Assembly (NCBI GenBank): GCA_002748755.1
Contig: PDTD01000022.1
Coordinates: forward strand, 1-51,880
DNA from: Desulfobulbus propionicus
GTDB lineage: Bacteria; Desulfobacterota; Desulfobulbia; Desulfobulbales; Desulfobulbaceae
Direction of reading: 5' to 3'
DNA length: 51,880 nucleotides
Below the pieces are notes generated by a model, which had not been told where the DNA came from, did no database searches, and saw nothing but the letters and a program-made list of their open reading frames with translations. This document shows positions 18,714-30,271 of this stretch, one piece after another; position 1 is the first letter of the stretch, and the number at the start of each line of letters is the position of its first letter. The position numbers and the translations under genes are program-made.

Positions 18714-19703
18714 ATGACAAAAGGAAAGGATTTTTTTGGCAAAGATATAACCGGTGTCATTGAACAGGCGTGTATAGCGTTTCAAACAACTCAGGATGAG
18801 CTGGCCATTGAAATACTTGAAACCGGATCATCCGGTATTTTCGGGTTATGTAAAAAACAGGCGCATATACGGGTTACCCGTAAACCTCGAGACAAAGAAG
18901 AGCCTGAAGAGGCAGGCCCACCAAGGGGGAACTCATCCAAAGAGAAGGCTGCGGTGGATACTGCTGCTCCAAAAAAGAAAAGCCGATCCGGAACTGGACG
19001 GCGGAAAGGGGGCTCAGGCCAACAACAGAAATCTGTTGCAGAACCGAACTCTGTTTCGGAAACAGACCACGCGGCTTTGCCCGGGGAGGAAGAAGGGGCA
19101 GCCATGGATGGCCATGAGGTGGCAGAGTCCCTGCCTGCGGTTGCCGATAATCAAGTAGAGCCGGAAGTTGTAGAAATAGCCCCACCGGACCAGCATTCTC
19201 TTGATAACATTCAGGAGACGCTTTCTCAACTCCTCCAGCACATGAACTGTCCCGGTACTGTCACGGTAGGCTTTGTTCAGAACACGGTGACTTGCCAGAT
19301 CACCAGTGACTATGAGCAGGACATCATAGGACCCGATGGGAGAACCCTGGACAGCTTGCAGTATCTGCTGCGTAAAATGATTGTTCAATATCTTCCTGAT
19401 CGCGTTTTGTTGGCCGTTGATGTCGGTGCCTTTCGTGAACGGCGTGCGAAAGAACTCAAACAAAAAGCTGTAGAGCTGGCATCGCTGGTTAAGGAAGATG
19501 GAAAAACACAGGCTATTCCTGCTTTGAATCCTTCTGAAAGGCGCATAGTGCACATCGCCCTGCAGGAGGACAAGGCCGTTCGCAGCCGTTCCGTTGGAGA
19601 TGGGCTGTTTAAAAAAGTTTTGATCTATAAGTCCGGGAAGAGCCGTAAAGGATCGGGAAGAAAGAAACGGGGTCAGCATGGCAATCGGAGATCGGGCGAG
19701 TGA
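18714..19703 (+). CDS. jag: Jag/SpoIIIJ-associated KH-R3H RNA-binding protein (KhpB-like)
   Basis: A 329-residue protein with an N-terminal Jag_N domain (about residues 5-58, ending SSGIFGL), a long low-complexity charged linker (about 60-170), then a KH domain with DIIGPDGRTLDSLQYLLRKM and a C-terminal R3H domain with NPSERRIVH. Family members bind RNA and affect envelope growth and division in several bacteria. The linker is unusually long and rich in Glu, Pro and Lys. The ATG at 18714 has AAGGA upstream; an in-frame GTG at 18693 is an alternative. It overlaps the following mnmE by 26 bases in a different frame. Confidence 0.93.
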   Translation: MTKGKDFFGKDITGVIEQACIAFQTTQDELAIEILETGSSGIFGLCKKQAHIRVTRKPRDKEEPEEAGPPRGNSSKEKAAVDTAAPKKKSRSGTGRRKGGSGQQQKSVAEPNSVSETDHAALPGEEEGAAMDGHEVAESLPAVADNQVEPEVVEIAPPDQHSLDNIQETLSQLLQHMNCPGTVTVGFVQNTVTCQITSDYEQDIIGPDGRTLDSLQYLLRKMIVQYLPDRVLLAVDVGAFRERRAKELKQKAVELASLVKEDGKTQAIPALNPSERRIVHIALQEDKAVRSRSVGDGLFKKVLIYKSGKSRKGSGRKKRGQHGNRRSGE

Positions 19704-21069
19704 TACCATTGCAGCCATAGCCACACCACTGGGTACAGGAGGCATCGGTATAATCCGGATTTCCGGTGATCAATCCCTCCCCATCCTCAAGCACATATTT
19801 GTCCCCAAAGTTTCCAGTGCCAACTTCGTCAGCCATAAGTTGTATTTCGGACAGGTTGTCGGTAGTCGAGGACAGGTTCTGGATGAAATCCTGGCCGTGT
19901 TTATGCAAGCTCCTGCCACCTACACCCGTGAAGATGTGGTTGAACTGCATTGTCACGGTTCCTACCTCCTCCTGCAGTCCATTCTTCAACTGGTTTTTGA
20001 ACATGGAGCCAGGCCGGCTGATCCCGGTGAATTTACCAAAAGAGCCTTTTTAGCCGGACGTATCGATTTAACCCAGGCAGAAGCAGTTGTTGCATTACTT
20101 GAGGCGCGGACAGAGACCGGAGCGGCACTGGCTGTACAACAGCTGCAGGGGCGATTGACTGCCGAACTGGAACCAGTACGTGCTGCTTTGGTCCGAATAC
20201 TGGCCAGGCTGGAGGTCGCCATAGATTTTCCCGAGGACGATATTGAGCTTGTTGATCGAAAGAGAGTGTTGCAGGCAGTCGAGGAGGAGATCCTCAAGCC
20301 TGTGCAACAGCTCATTGCTTTGGCTTCCCAGGCCAAAATATACAGGGATGGTATCAGTGTGGTGATTGCAGGGCAGCCCAATGTGGGGAAGTCCAGCCTA
20401 CTCAACGCCCTGCTCAGGGAAGATCGGGCGCTTGTCACGGATCTGCCCGGAACGACACGTGATACCATAGAGGAATTTATTTCCATAAGAGGCATACCTG
20501 TCCGGCTGGTCGATACTGCCGGCATCCGTGCCCATACTGATCTGGTTGAGGAACTCGGTATAGAGCGGGCATTGGCCAAAATGCATCAGGCGGATCTGGT
20601 CCTCTACATGTTAGACGTCTCCAAACCTTATGATCAGAAAGATGCCGAACTCTATGCTCTTATCCAACATCAGCCTCATTTGGTTTTGTTTAACAAGATA
20701 GACAAGACCTCACCAGGAAAGCTGGCCGACTTGTCACAGAGTTGTCCTCTTCCTCAAGGCATTGGTATCTCAGCTAAACATGAGCAAGGTATGGATGCGC
20801 TTAAGACAGCCATATACCACGCGGTGCTGGGAGAGATACCAGACCGTGATACTGCCCGCTGTGCACCGAATACCAGGCACCTTGCTGTTTTAGAACAGGT
20901 CAGGGTTGGAGCTGTTGCCATGCAGAACGCCATTCAGGAAGACGCTCCCTACGATCTGATAGCCGTAGAAACGCAGGCCGTTCTTGGTTATCTGTCTGAC
21001 ATTGTGGGGATCACCACGCCCGAAGATGTGTTGGATAGTATTTTTTCTGAGTTTTGTATCGGGAAATAA
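19678..21069 (+). CDS. mnmE: tRNA modification GTPase MnmE (TrmE)
   Basis: A 463-residue, potassium-activated GTPase partner of MnmG in wobble-U34 modification. The N-terminal formyl-THF-binding domain starts DTIAAIATPLGTGGIGIIRI. The inserted G domain (about 215-380) has GQPNVGKSS (G1), DLPGTTRDT (G2 region), DTAGIR (G3) and NKID (G4). The protein ends in the diagnostic CIGK with the catalytic-class Cys. The start overlaps jag by 26 bases. The usual downstream rsmG/parAB genes are absent; a convergent bactofilin gene follows. Confidence 0.98.
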   Translation: MAIGDRASDTIAAIATPLGTGGIGIIRISGDQSLPILKHIFVPKVSSANFVSHKLYFGQVVGSRGQVLDEILAVFMQAPATYTREDVVELHCHGSYLLLQSILQLVFEHGARPADPGEFTKRAFLAGRIDLTQAEAVVALLEARTETGAALAVQQLQGRLTAELEPVRAALVRILARLEVAIDFPEDDIELVDRKRVLQAVEEEILKPVQQLIALASQAKIYRDGISVVIAGQPNVGKSSLLNALLREDRALVTDLPGTTRDTIEEFISIRGIPVRLVDTAGIRAHTDLVEELGIERALAKMHQADLVLYMLDVSKPYDQKDAELYALIQHQPHLVLFNKIDKTSPGKLADLSQSCPLPQGIGISAKHEQGMDALKTAIYHAVLGEIPDRDTARCAPNTRHLAVLEQVRVGAVAMQNAIQEDAPYDLIAVETQAVLGYLSDIVGITTPEDVLDSIFSEFCIGK

Positions 21070-21093
21070 GCGGGTTTTCTGAGAGGAACCCGC
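21070..21093. terminator. hairpin between convergent mnmE and bactofilin genes
   Basis: A perfect seven-base stem GCGGGTT/AACCCGC with a ten-base loop begins at the base after the mnmE stop. Neither side has a strong T-run (TTATTT on the minus strand), so a bidirectional terminator is inferred from position and stem. Confidence 0.45.
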
Positions 21094-21166
21094 ACAATGG
21101 AGGCGGTGTAGTGTGTCCTTTGTTCTTCTCTGGAACAGCCAGGAGGAACAAGCAGGCCGGTACCTG

Positions 21167-21652
21167 TCACGGATCCGCAGTGTTGTTGTCTGTCTGGGCG
21201 GCAGGATCTTCCGGTTCCGGCCCGTCCAAGGCAAGCGCTGCCAATTGTTTGCTGTCGTCCTTGTCATCAGCGGTGGATATCTCACCACTGAGTAAGGCAC
21301 CTGGTTCCACTGTGAGTTTGTTTGCAATGAGTTTGCCTTTTATGCAGGCTGTGCTGTGTATGGTGACCACCTTGGCGGTGATGTTGCCCGTCACTTGACC
21401 ATGACAGATGAATTCGCTGAGAATTATATCGCCCTCAATAATACCTGTCTCACTTAAAATAAGCGATTCTCCCTGCAGGTTTCCCCGAATTTGACCATCT
21501 ATCCGCGTCTTGCCTTGAAAACGCATTTCACCGATAATTTCCATCGGAGCCGCAATAACGGAAGATATGGCTTTGCCGATTTTTGTACGTTCTTTGCCTG
21601 TCTCGGACAGAGAAGGAGTATGGTGCATGTCTTTTTTTTTGAAAATTCCCAT
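21167..21652 (-). CDS. Bactofilin (polymer-forming cytoskeletal protein)
   Basis: A 161-residue protein with a central bactofilin (DUF583) domain at about residues 35-125. Short beta-helix turns recur, as in MRFQGKTRIDGQIRGNLQGE, ILSETGIIEGDI and VTGNITAKVVTI. It is flanked by a basic N-terminal tail and a negatively charged Asp/Glu/Ala-rich C-tail. Bactofilins self-assemble without nucleotide and localise cell-wall enzymes. The upstream gene on the same strand encodes an M23 endopeptidase, the same pairing seen with CcmA/Csd1-type shape systems, which suggests joint work on local wall remodelling. Repeat copy F lies between the two genes. Confidence 0.92.
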   Translation of the reverse strand: MGIFKKKDMHHTPSLSETGKERTKIGKAISSVIAAPMEIIGEMRFQGKTRIDGQIRGNLQGESLILSETGIIEGDIILSEFICHGQVTGNITAKVVTIHSTACIKGKLIANKLTVEPGALLSGEISTADDKDDSKQLAALALDGPEPEDPAAQTDNNTADP

Positions 21653-21681
21653 GATGTACTCGTGTGGATGTACGGTTTGTC

Positions 21682-21735
21682 AGCCCGGATCTCTCACTAA
21701 TTCAGGCAGTGCAAGATTCGGGAGTTTTTGGCAAG
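21682..21735 (+). repeat. interspersed TIR repeat, copy F (partial, degraded)
   Basis: The left end AGCCCGGATCTCTCACTAAT, then TCAGGCAGTGC.AGATTCGGGAGTTTTTGGCA, matches the left arms of copies A and C. The rest of the element is not recognisable. It lies in the M23-bactofilin gap. Confidence 0.55.
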
Positions 21736-21859
21736 GTAGTACCCCCTCTTTGCTCCACATTTTGGAGAAATTGACTACCAATCAATCCTTTTTCAACTGA
21801 TTGTTTATATATTTATGTATTTCTATACAAGAGTCATCAAAAATCCGGGTGCGGTGGTT

Positions 21860-22801
21860 TTATGGGCTCTTTAGGCGTGAAATTTGGACAAACTTGATGG
21901 GATCAATGGGTTTGCCTTTCTGGTGGAGTTCGTAGTGCAGATGCGACCCGGTACTCCGTCCAGTGCTGCCGACCAGACCGATGGTTTGACCGCGAGTCAC
22001 CTGTTTTCCTTTTTTCACCAGTCGTTTACTCAAATGTGCATAAAGGCTTCTGTAACCGTTTTTGTGTTGGATGACGATATAGTTGCCATACCCCTTTGAA
22101 TAGGCGGAGGTGCGCACTACGCCATTACCGGTGGCAGCCACCTTATCGCCTGTCCTGCCGCGAAAATCAATGCCCTCATGAAATCCCCTGCGGTGATTAA
22201 ACGGGTCTTTTCGGGGACCGAATTTTGAGGTGATGACCGTGTCAATCGGTTTACCGATAGGAGTGTGGTGTAGAATATCCAGGTATTGATTGGTCTGGTG
22301 AAGGAGTTTCTCCCCATACTGCATGTCTGCTAAGGGGATAAACAGACCGCCGCTATGCTCAGGTTCGTCTTTGACCTGGACCTCAACGCCCAGTGCATTG
22401 ATAAGCGCTTCAATGGATTTTGAACGCTCATCCAGCCGACTGATACTTTCTGCCAGCTTGGCATTGTGTTGATTTTGCCGAGCTGTCAGTTGCTGGTGAT
22501 ATTTCTTTAGAAGCGCTTCTTTGCTTTTGATATCCGCACGCAGAGCATCCGTGTTCTGTTGCTCAGTGATGCTGGCTGCAGCAGCTTGTTCAAGATCCCT
22601 GTGCAAGGCGTACACCTGCTGCCTCAATGTCGATGTGGTGCCAGCGTACTGAATCGCGCATAAGGTGCCGCAAAGCAAAAGCAGGAAGACACCAAGGGTG
22701 CAGCCGACTATTTTTTGCACCAGGCGTGTGCGGACAAGAAATGTTTTTCCCCGGCCTGACTCGCCGGTAACGATTATGTGGAGTTCTCTGTCTGGACGCA
22801 T
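21860..22801 (-). CDS. M23 family metallopeptidase, membrane-anchored, with coiled coil
   Basis: A 313-residue LytM/M23-type peptidoglycan endopeptidase. A short cytoplasmic N-terminus precedes one transmembrane helix (about residues 30-52). A coiled coil follows (about 60-130, rich in Gln/Ala/Glu heptads), and the catalytic domain is at about 190-305. Zinc ligands are visible as HEGIDF (His and Asp) and HLHYE. The extra catalytic His lies in YAHLS. All key residues are present, so it should be active rather than an EnvC-like activator. The neighbour bactofilin probably scaffolds it. Confidence 0.94.
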   Translation of the reverse strand: MRPDRELHIIVTGESGRGKTFLVRTRLVQKIVGCTLGVFLLLLCGTLCAIQYAGTTSTLRQQVYALHRDLEQAAAASITEQQNTDALRADIKSKEALLKKYHQQLTARQNQHNAKLAESISRLDERSKSIEALINALGVEVQVKDEPEHSGGLFIPLADMQYGEKLLHQTNQYLDILHHTPIGKPIDTVITSKFGPRKDPFNHRRGFHEGIDFRGRTGDKVAATGNGVVRTSAYSKGYGNYIVIQHKNGYRSLYAHLSKRLVKKGKQVTRGQTIGLVGSTGRSTGSHLHYELHQKGKPIDPIKFVQISRLKSP

Positions 22802-22844
22802 CGTATGGCCTTAAGGGGTATGGCAATACCCCAGGTAGAGGGGA

Positions 22845-23396
22845 TTACTGTTGTCCGAAGCTGCGGCTGAACAGGTCTTCAATGGCAGCAAGACCGTTTT
22901 CACTCAAGTATCGGGTTCCGGAACCAACAAAGGTTGTAAAGCTGATTGTAGGCGTGTCTTCCTGCCAGGAGCCGTCTTTCCAGGTAAACCACTGGGAACG
23001 TCCCTGATCAAAGACGTGGAGCGGTCTGTTGAAGAGTTTGGCCAGTTCAACGGCCCAACCTGTCCCGCCTTTTACGGAGTTATCCTCAAGGATGGTGCCA
23101 ACAACAAAGACTTGGTGACCTTTATTGACCATGTGAAAAATGGTCTGCAGGACTTTGCGAATTTTTTCAGTTTCATAGTAGGTTCTGTTCATCATCCGGG
23201 AGGCTATTTCCATGCTGATATCGCCCCGTTGTAATTCTTCCTCTGAGAGGATAACCGCGTTACGGTCACGATTCAGGCGGTGCCCCTCAAAGGAAAAAAT
23301 TCCTTCGTGGACTCCATATTTTTCGGCATGTTCGCCGAATATTGTTTCTGCTCCTTTCAGGCCTCCGTGGTACAGGGTACAGTCGCTTGCAATCAT
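22845..23396 (-). CDS. SLOG-like Rossmann-fold protein, function unknown
   Basis: A 183-residue soluble protein. It starts MIASDCTLYHGGLKGAETIF and contains alternating hydrophobic strands and a glycine-rich segment VKGGTGWAVELAKLFNRPLH (about residues 108-127). This resembles the nucleotide-binding GGT..A...A loop of SLOG/LOG-type Rossmann proteins. A second conserved-looking stretch is FVGSGTRYLSENG (about 155-167). The SLOG assignment is pattern-based and could be wrong. The gene sits 65 bases after cmoB and 43 bases before the M23 peptidase gene on the same strand, so it may be co-transcribed with either. The substrate is not evident. Confidence 0.6.
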   Translation of the reverse strand: MIASDCTLYHGGLKGAETIFGEHAEKYGVHEGIFSFEGHRLNRDRNAVILSEEELQRGDISMEIASRMMNRTYYETEKIRKVLQTIFHMVNKGHQVFVVGTILEDNSVKGGTGWAVELAKLFNRPLHVFDQGRSQWFTWKDGSWQEDTPTISFTTFVGSGTRYLSENGLAAIEDLFSRSFGQQ

Positions 23397-23461
23397 TCTT
23401 GGTTACCTATGTGTAGTTGTTGAAAGACAGTTGATACAGGTGGGGGTCACGAGTACCTGAT

Positions 23462-24415
23462 TTATTTTGTTACTTTAAAAAAAACGCGATGGGGGGCTGG
23501 ATATCCCTCTATAGTAAGCGCAGGGTTGTGCTTGTCAATAAAATCTTCATATGACTCAAAGGTCATCCATGGCGTTTTTCGTTGTTCTTCACCGGTCATG
23601 GGATGCTGGCAGAATAGTTCGATAGAGGAAAAGCCGACCCGTGCGAGCCAGTTGCGAAGGCAGGAAGCTGTGGGGACAAACCAGGTACCCGGGACCTTGG
23701 CATAGGTGGCCTCAGGAAAAAGTGCATAGGGTTGGTCACCTGGAATAGCTTGTGATTCGATGATGCCCACACCCTTTTCGGTGAGGGCTTCGTACAGATC
23801 GACCAGGGCAGCAATCGGTGATGCCCGGTGGTAGAGTATGCCCATACAGAATATAACATCAAAACATTGGGGGAAAAGCGCGAGGTCTTCGATGCCGAGC
23901 AGCTCTACCTGGAGATTGCCTTCCTGGGCAAAGGTGTTGAGGGTTTTAAAAGTATAATAATGATGGACATAGGGTTCGAATCCCAGCACAAATTTTGGCG
24001 CATGATGGGCCATACGGAACATGTAGTAGCCGTTATTGCAGCCGATATCGGCAACCATTTTGTCGCGGAGGTCCGGTAAGCAGGGGGTTATACGATTCCA
24101 TTTGCGATGACTGCGCCATTCGGAATCGATATCTACGCCGAAAACAGAAAAAGGGCCCTTGCGCCAGGGTATCAGGTTTTTCAGGCTGTTGAGTAGCATC
24201 TCCTGGTCAGGTGGCGACAGCTCCCCCGGAGTCCCAATCCGTACCATGTCACCGCTGTAATCACAGGATTGCGCCCTGAGGTGGGCAACCTGCTGCAGGG
24301 GTATCCGGTATCGTACAAATCCTTTCTTCGGCTGGGAAACCCACTGTTCTTTACGTTTAAGGAGCTGGCTTAGCTCCTTATGTCGGGCGTTTGGAAAAAG
24401 ATTGTGATGCTGCAT
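23462..24415 (-). CDS. cmoB: tRNA U34 carboxymethyltransferase CmoB
   Basis: A 317-residue enzyme that uses carboxy-S-adenosylmethionine (made by CmoA) to form 5-carboxymethoxyuridine at the wobble position. The methyltransferase-fold motif I is VADIGCNNGYYMFRMA (about residues 119-134). It is preceded by KGPFSVFGVDIDSEWRSHRK and followed by DVIFCMGILYHR, all typical of CmoB. It starts five bases after the cmoA stop, completing the two-enzyme pathway. Length is normal. Confidence 0.96.
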   Translation of the reverse strand: MQHHNLFPNARHKELSQLLKRKEQWVSQPKKGFVRYRIPLQQVAHLRAQSCDYSGDMVRIGTPGELSPPDQEMLLNSLKNLIPWRKGPFSVFGVDIDSEWRSHRKWNRITPCLPDLRDKMVADIGCNNGYYMFRMAHHAPKFVLGFEPYVHHYYTFKTLNTFAQEGNLQVELLGIEDLALFPQCFDVIFCMGILYHRASPIAALVDLYEALTEKGVGIIESQAIPGDQPYALFPEATYAKVPGTWFVPTASCLRNWLARVGFSSIELFCQHPMTGEEQRKTPWMTFESYEDFIDKHNPALTIEGYPAPHRVFFKVTK

Positions 24416-24420
24416 CGACC

Positions 24421-25155
24421 CTATTTAATGGCAACCCATGAGGAAAAATTGAACCAGGAAAAAAAGATTTCCACTTCACGAAATCCCGCTTCTTGCAAGA
24501 TGAATTTGTTTTCCTCCACTGAAAAAGGGATGAGGATGTTTTCAAGCGCTTCTCTTTTGGCGGCTATTTCTAGTTCGGAATAGCCCTGCTGCTTTTTAAA
24601 CTGGTGGTAGATGGCAATGAAATCCCGATTGAGGCGGCTGGCATGGGAAATGGTTTTTTCACTCAGAAACAGGAGCCCCTCTTCGGGCAGGGCCTGGTAG
24701 AGTCTGCGGAGAAACTGTCTGCGTTTGATAGGGCGCAAAAACTGCATGGTATAATTGCAGAGAAGAGCACCCGCATCGGGCAAAGGGGCGCTGGTGATAT
24801 CGGTAACCTGAAAGCTGAGCAGGTCATCTTTTTGATATTGGGTACTTTTTCTCCTGGCTTTTTCGATCATGGCTTCTGCATTATCCATCCCAACATACCG
24901 TAATTGTCTATGTGCCAGACGCCGACTGAGAGCCAGCAAGGTCGAACCGGTTGAGCAGCCCAGATCGTAAATGACCTGATTATCCTTCAATCTTCGTTCA
25001 AGAAGGTCGGCAGTCGCCTGGATGACCTGCTCATAACAAGGGATGGAACGATGCAACATGTCATCAAAGACATCGGCGACCTGTTCAGTAAAGGAAAAAT
25101 CTTGAGCAACGGCATGGGTTGCAAATAACCTATCCTGGGTCTGTTTCTCTCTCAT
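24421..25155 (-). CDS. cmoA: Carboxy-S-adenosyl-L-methionine synthase CmoA
   Basis: A 244-residue SAM-dependent enzyme converting SAM and prephenate to carboxy-SAM, the donor for CmoB. Visible family features are FTEQVADVFDDMLHRSIPCYEQ (as FTEQVADVF and DMLHRSIPCY) near residues 22-45, SAM-site YDLGCSTGSTLLALS (about 65-79), and YTMQFLRPIKR. There is no Shine-Dalgarno before the ATG, and the stop of a small upstream ORF lies three bases away, suggesting translational coupling. It is followed closely by cmoB. Confidence 0.96.
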   Translation of the reverse strand: MREKQTQDRLFATHAVAQDFSFTEQVADVFDDMLHRSIPCYEQVIQATADLLERRLKDNQVIYDLGCSTGSTLLALSRRLAHRQLRYVGMDNAEAMIEKARRKSTQYQKDDLLSFQVTDITSAPLPDAGALLCNYTMQFLRPIKRRQFLRRLYQALPEEGLLFLSEKTISHASRLNRDFIAIYHQFKKQQGYSELEIAAKREALENILIPFSVEENKFILQEAGFREVEIFFSWFNFSSWVAIK

Positions 25156-25158
25156 TGC

Positions 25159-25374
25159 TTAAGACGAATGATGTGTGCAGGGGTGATGGCCCGGATTTCT
25201 CATTGGCTCAGATACCGCCAAAGATGATAGCGGATGGGCCAACCTTTGGTGCATAGTTTGTTGAATGTTGAGCCTGATTGCGGTCATTACATCCACATGT
25301 TTTTGTTTTTTTTTCATATCTGAGACAAAAGGTTCATGAAAAAAGCGGGCAAGACCCAGGACGTAGCACACCAT
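25159..25374 (-). CDS. hypothetical 71-residue protein upstream of cmoA
   Basis: A short ORF of unknown family fills the gap between the GGDEF gene and cmoA. In favour of it: a GGAAGAG nine bases before its ATG, same strand as the operon, and a TAA only three bases before a cmoA start that has no Shine-Dalgarno of its own. The central part is basic and helical (MKKKQKHVDVMTAIRLNIQQ); the C-terminus is His/Pro/Ser-rich and may be non-native. No motif is recognised. It may be a coupling leader or a chance ORF. Confidence 0.4.
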   Translation of the reverse strand: MVCYVLGLARFFHEPFVSDMKKKQKHVDVMTAIRLNIQQTMHQRLAHPLSSLAVSEPMRNPGHHPCTHHSS

Positions 25375-25421
25375 CAGTCGGTTCTCTTCCTTGTCAGCTT
25401 CTTTGGGGTATATGTACGGTC

Positions 25422-26864
25422 TTAAATGGTCTCAACCCTGTTTCTACCTTTGTTTTTGGCCAGGTACAAGGCTTGATCTATCCGTTGGATGAGCCATTCC
25501 ATATCTTCCTCTTTCTGTTTCTCCACAATGCCTATACTGACCTGAACGTGGATGGGGGTGTTTTCGTAGATAATTGTTGTTTCCTGGATATCCTGACGGA
25601 TTTTGTCCACCAAGGCATACCCTGACTGCAGATTACTACCCTTAAGCAGCAGCAGGAATTCCTCGCCGCCCCACCGGCAAAGACAGTCTGTCCCTCGAAC
25701 CTCTTGGCTGATGGACTCGGCAACACTAATAAGAACCGCATTTCCGGCAAGATGGCCATGCAGGTCATTGAGCTCCTTGAAATGGTCCACGTCGAAGAGG
25801 GCAATGGATAAGGGTAAATGGTTTCTATCTGATTCTCGAAGCGCATGTTCAAAAACAGGTTCAAATGCGTGTCGATTGGTGAGCTGGGTAAGTTCGTCTG
25901 TTGTTGCCATGGAATCCAGCTTTGTCTGGTATGAGCTGATAAAGAAGGCGCAGATACCGCAAATCAGGACTCCTGTTCCCAGGAAAATGACTCCTGTCAG
26001 CAGAAATCCCGGCCAGAGAGCAAGAACATAGCCCCGCACCGGTTTTTCTATAAAAAGAAACCAGTTGAGTTCTGGTATCAAGCGGGCATGGAGAGCTATC
26101 CGCCGGTGGTTGAGGACATAATGCAGGGACTGGGGCTCAGGCAAGGGACTGTTGAGCACTGCATGGATCGGCTCGATGTCCCTGACAAAATGAAATGGCG
26201 GCATTTTGGGGGAACCGGACAGGACAACACGCCCCTGTCCATTGACAAAGAAGACGGTGGTTCCAAAACGACGGGTCTGGCTCTCCAGGATTTCTTGAAT
26301 GCTGGTGACCGGGAAGGTGCACCGGACGGCACCGATGTACGTTCCATCCTGGCCATGGACCTTGTGACTGATGATAATGGTCGGTGTTTTTTGTCCTTCC
26401 GGGCGTACCCCTGTCTCTATTTCATAGGCATCAGGCAGAGCGCGGATTCTGAAAAACCAGTCGTCTGCGGGCTCCTTCGGCTGCACGCTGTCAGGTTCCC
26501 CCCCATGCGTATAGTGCCGGTGCGAGGTAGCAGAAACAAAGGAAAGAGCAAGGGTGCCATTGTTCTGCTGCCAGCTGCGCAGGTGCCTGCTGATTTCTTC
26601 TGGATGCTGCTCACCTGCTGCGATCTGCTTTTCAAAAAAAGTGTCTAAGGCTAGTGCTTCGGAGCGGGACACCATGCTCAGGAGTGTCTGTTCCACCTGG
26701 GCGGTAATCGCTTCACCTGTGAGCGGGAGGATTTCTTTGTCCAGCTGTGTTTGGAAACAGCGCCAAGTGGTATAATAGTCCACCAGGCCGGTTAAGGCCA
26801 AACCAACGACAAGAAAAACACCAATACTCAAAATGAGCCGATTCGGGCGCAGAATACCTGTCAT
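25422..26864 (-). CDS. Membrane diguanylate cyclase with periplasmic sensor (GGDEF)
   Basis: A 480-residue c-di-GMP synthase. It has an N-terminal transmembrane helix (about residues 8-30), a periplasmic sensor region of about 250 residues resembling a dCache/PAS-like fold, a second transmembrane stretch (about 285-315) and a C-terminal GGDEF domain. The active-site loop is GGEEF, a functional variant. An RxxD inhibitory I-site (RGTD) lies five residues upstream, so product inhibition is expected. The ATG at 26864 overlaps the galE stop as ATGA; a longer ORF start inside galE was rejected. Coupling to galE may link c-di-GMP signalling with surface sugar supply, but that is inference. The ligand is unknown. 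Confidence 0.93.
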   Translation of the reverse strand: MTGILRPNRLILSIGVFLVVGLALTGLVDYYTTWRCFQTQLDKEILPLTGEAITAQVEQTLLSMVSRSEALALDTFFEKQIAAGEQHPEEISRHLRSWQQNNGTLALSFVSATSHRHYTHGGEPDSVQPKEPADDWFFRIRALPDAYEIETGVRPEGQKTPTIIISHKVHGQDGTYIGAVRCTFPVTSIQEILESQTRRFGTTVFFVNGQGRVVLSGSPKMPPFHFVRDIEPIHAVLNSPLPEPQSLHYVLNHRRIALHARLIPELNWFLFIEKPVRGYVLALWPGFLLTGVIFLGTGVLICGICAFFISSYQTKLDSMATTDELTQLTNRHAFEPVFEHALRESDRNHLPLSIALFDVDHFKELNDLHGHLAGNAVLISVAESISQEVRGTDCLCRWGGEEFLLLLKGSNLQSGYALVDKIRQDIQETTIIYENTPIHVQVSIGIVEKQKEEDMEWLIQRIDQALYLAKNKGRNRVETI

Positions 26865-27892
26865 GTTTTTTGGCACCCTTCGTATCCGTTGGGGTTTACC
26901 GTCTGCCAGCGCCAGGTGTCTGCGCACATCTCGTCAAGAGAGCGCGTCGCTGTCCAGCCCAGATCTTTTCTGGCCAGAGCCGGAGCTGCAAAACATTGTG
27001 CGACATCTCCTGCTCGTCGAGGGGCAATGGTATAGGGAATCGGGCGGCCACAGGCTTTTTCAAAGGCATGGACCATTTCCAGTACCGAATAGCCTTGTCC
27101 CGTACCCAGGTTGTAGGTCACTAATCCCGGGTTTTCCATAAGCTTGTCTATGGCTTTGAGGTGCCCAATGGCCAGGTCTACGACGTGGATGTAGTCACGA
27201 ACTCCTGTCCCGTCTCTGGTGGGATAATCATTGCCAAAAACAGCCAGTTGTGTCAGTCTGCCCACAGCCACCTGGGAGATGTAGGGCATGAGGTTGTTAG
27301 GGATACCGTTTGGATCCTCACCTATCAGACCACTTGCATGGGCGCCGACCGGGTTGAAATAACGAAGCAGAGCGACATTCCAGCGAGGATCGGCTGTATG
27401 GAGATCGTTGAGGATCTCTTCGGTCATGAGTTTTGTGCGGCCATAGGGATTGGTGCATGACAGAGGGAAGTGTTCATATATGGGCACAGAAGCCGGATCT
27501 CCGTACACCGTGGCTGAAGAGCTGAAAACAATATTGTACACCCCGTTTTCCGCCATGACCTGACAGAGGTTGGTCGTCCCGGTGAGGTTGTTGTGATAGT
27601 ACATCAATGGTTTGCTCACAGATTCGCCCACAGCCTTAAGCCCTGCAAAATGAATGACGGCATCGACCTGATCACCTGAAGCGAATGCCTGCCGCAGGGC
27701 TGCAATGTCCAGGAGGTCGACCTGATGAAAGGTCAAGGGTGCACCCGTGATTTGCTGAACCCTGTGCAGCGAGATTTCGCTGCTGTTGCACAGGTTGTCC
27801 ACAACGGTGACGGCATGACCCGCTTCCAACAATTCCAGACAGGTATGGCTCCCAATGTAGCCTGCGCCACCTGTAACGACAATATGCATCAA
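26861..27892 (-). CDS. galE: UDP-glucose 4-epimerase GalE
   Basis: A 343-residue extended SDR enzyme interconverting UDP-glucose and UDP-galactose. The NAD-binding motif GGAGYIGSH is at residues 8-16, the catalytic Ser is in FSSSATVYG and the YxxxK pair is [13 protein letters not shown] and [15 protein letters not shown] are typical GalE signatures. The start is MMHIVV (first or second Met). It heads a minus-strand run that continues, via an ATGA overlap, into the diguanylate cyclase. It is divergent from the tautomerase-ligA unit. Confidence 0.96.
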   Translation of the reverse strand: MMHIVVTGGAGYIGSHTCLELLEAGHAVTVVDNLCNSSEISLHRVQQITGAPLTFHQVDLLDIAALRQAFASGDQVDAVIHFAGLKAVGESVSKPLMYYHNNLTGTTNLCQVMAENGVYNIVFSSSATVYGDPASVPIYEHFPLSCTNPYGRTKLMTEEILNDLHTADPRWNVALLRYFNPVGAHASGLIGEDPNGIPNNLMPYISQVAVGRLTQLAVFGNDYPTRDGTGVRDYIHVVDLAIGHLKAIDKLMENPGLVTYNLGTGQGYSVLEMVHAFEKACGRPIPYTIAPRRAGDVAQCFAAPALARKDLGWTATRSLDEMCADTWRWQTVNPNGYEGCQKT

Positions 27893-28073
27893 TATATCCC
27901 CGGTTGTATCGTGATCTAGCGTGTCGGTGCGATGATGAGTATCCTATAAGCTGATCGACGAAATGATAATTATTTGCTATGAAGAAAATACAGGTTGTAC
28001 TCTTCACTAGAATTGAGTCGCTGGCAAGAACAATTTTTCATCATCAACAGTTTACCACAGGGAGGTTTCCCCT

Positions 28074-30271
<2,198 letters not shown>

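Noticed and set aside
23960-23995. GGTTCGAATCCC, a tRNA T-loop-like motif
   Set aside because: It lies inside cmoB in coding context (CmoB residues around FVLGFEPYVHH), with no acceptor, D- or anticodon-arm partners around it.
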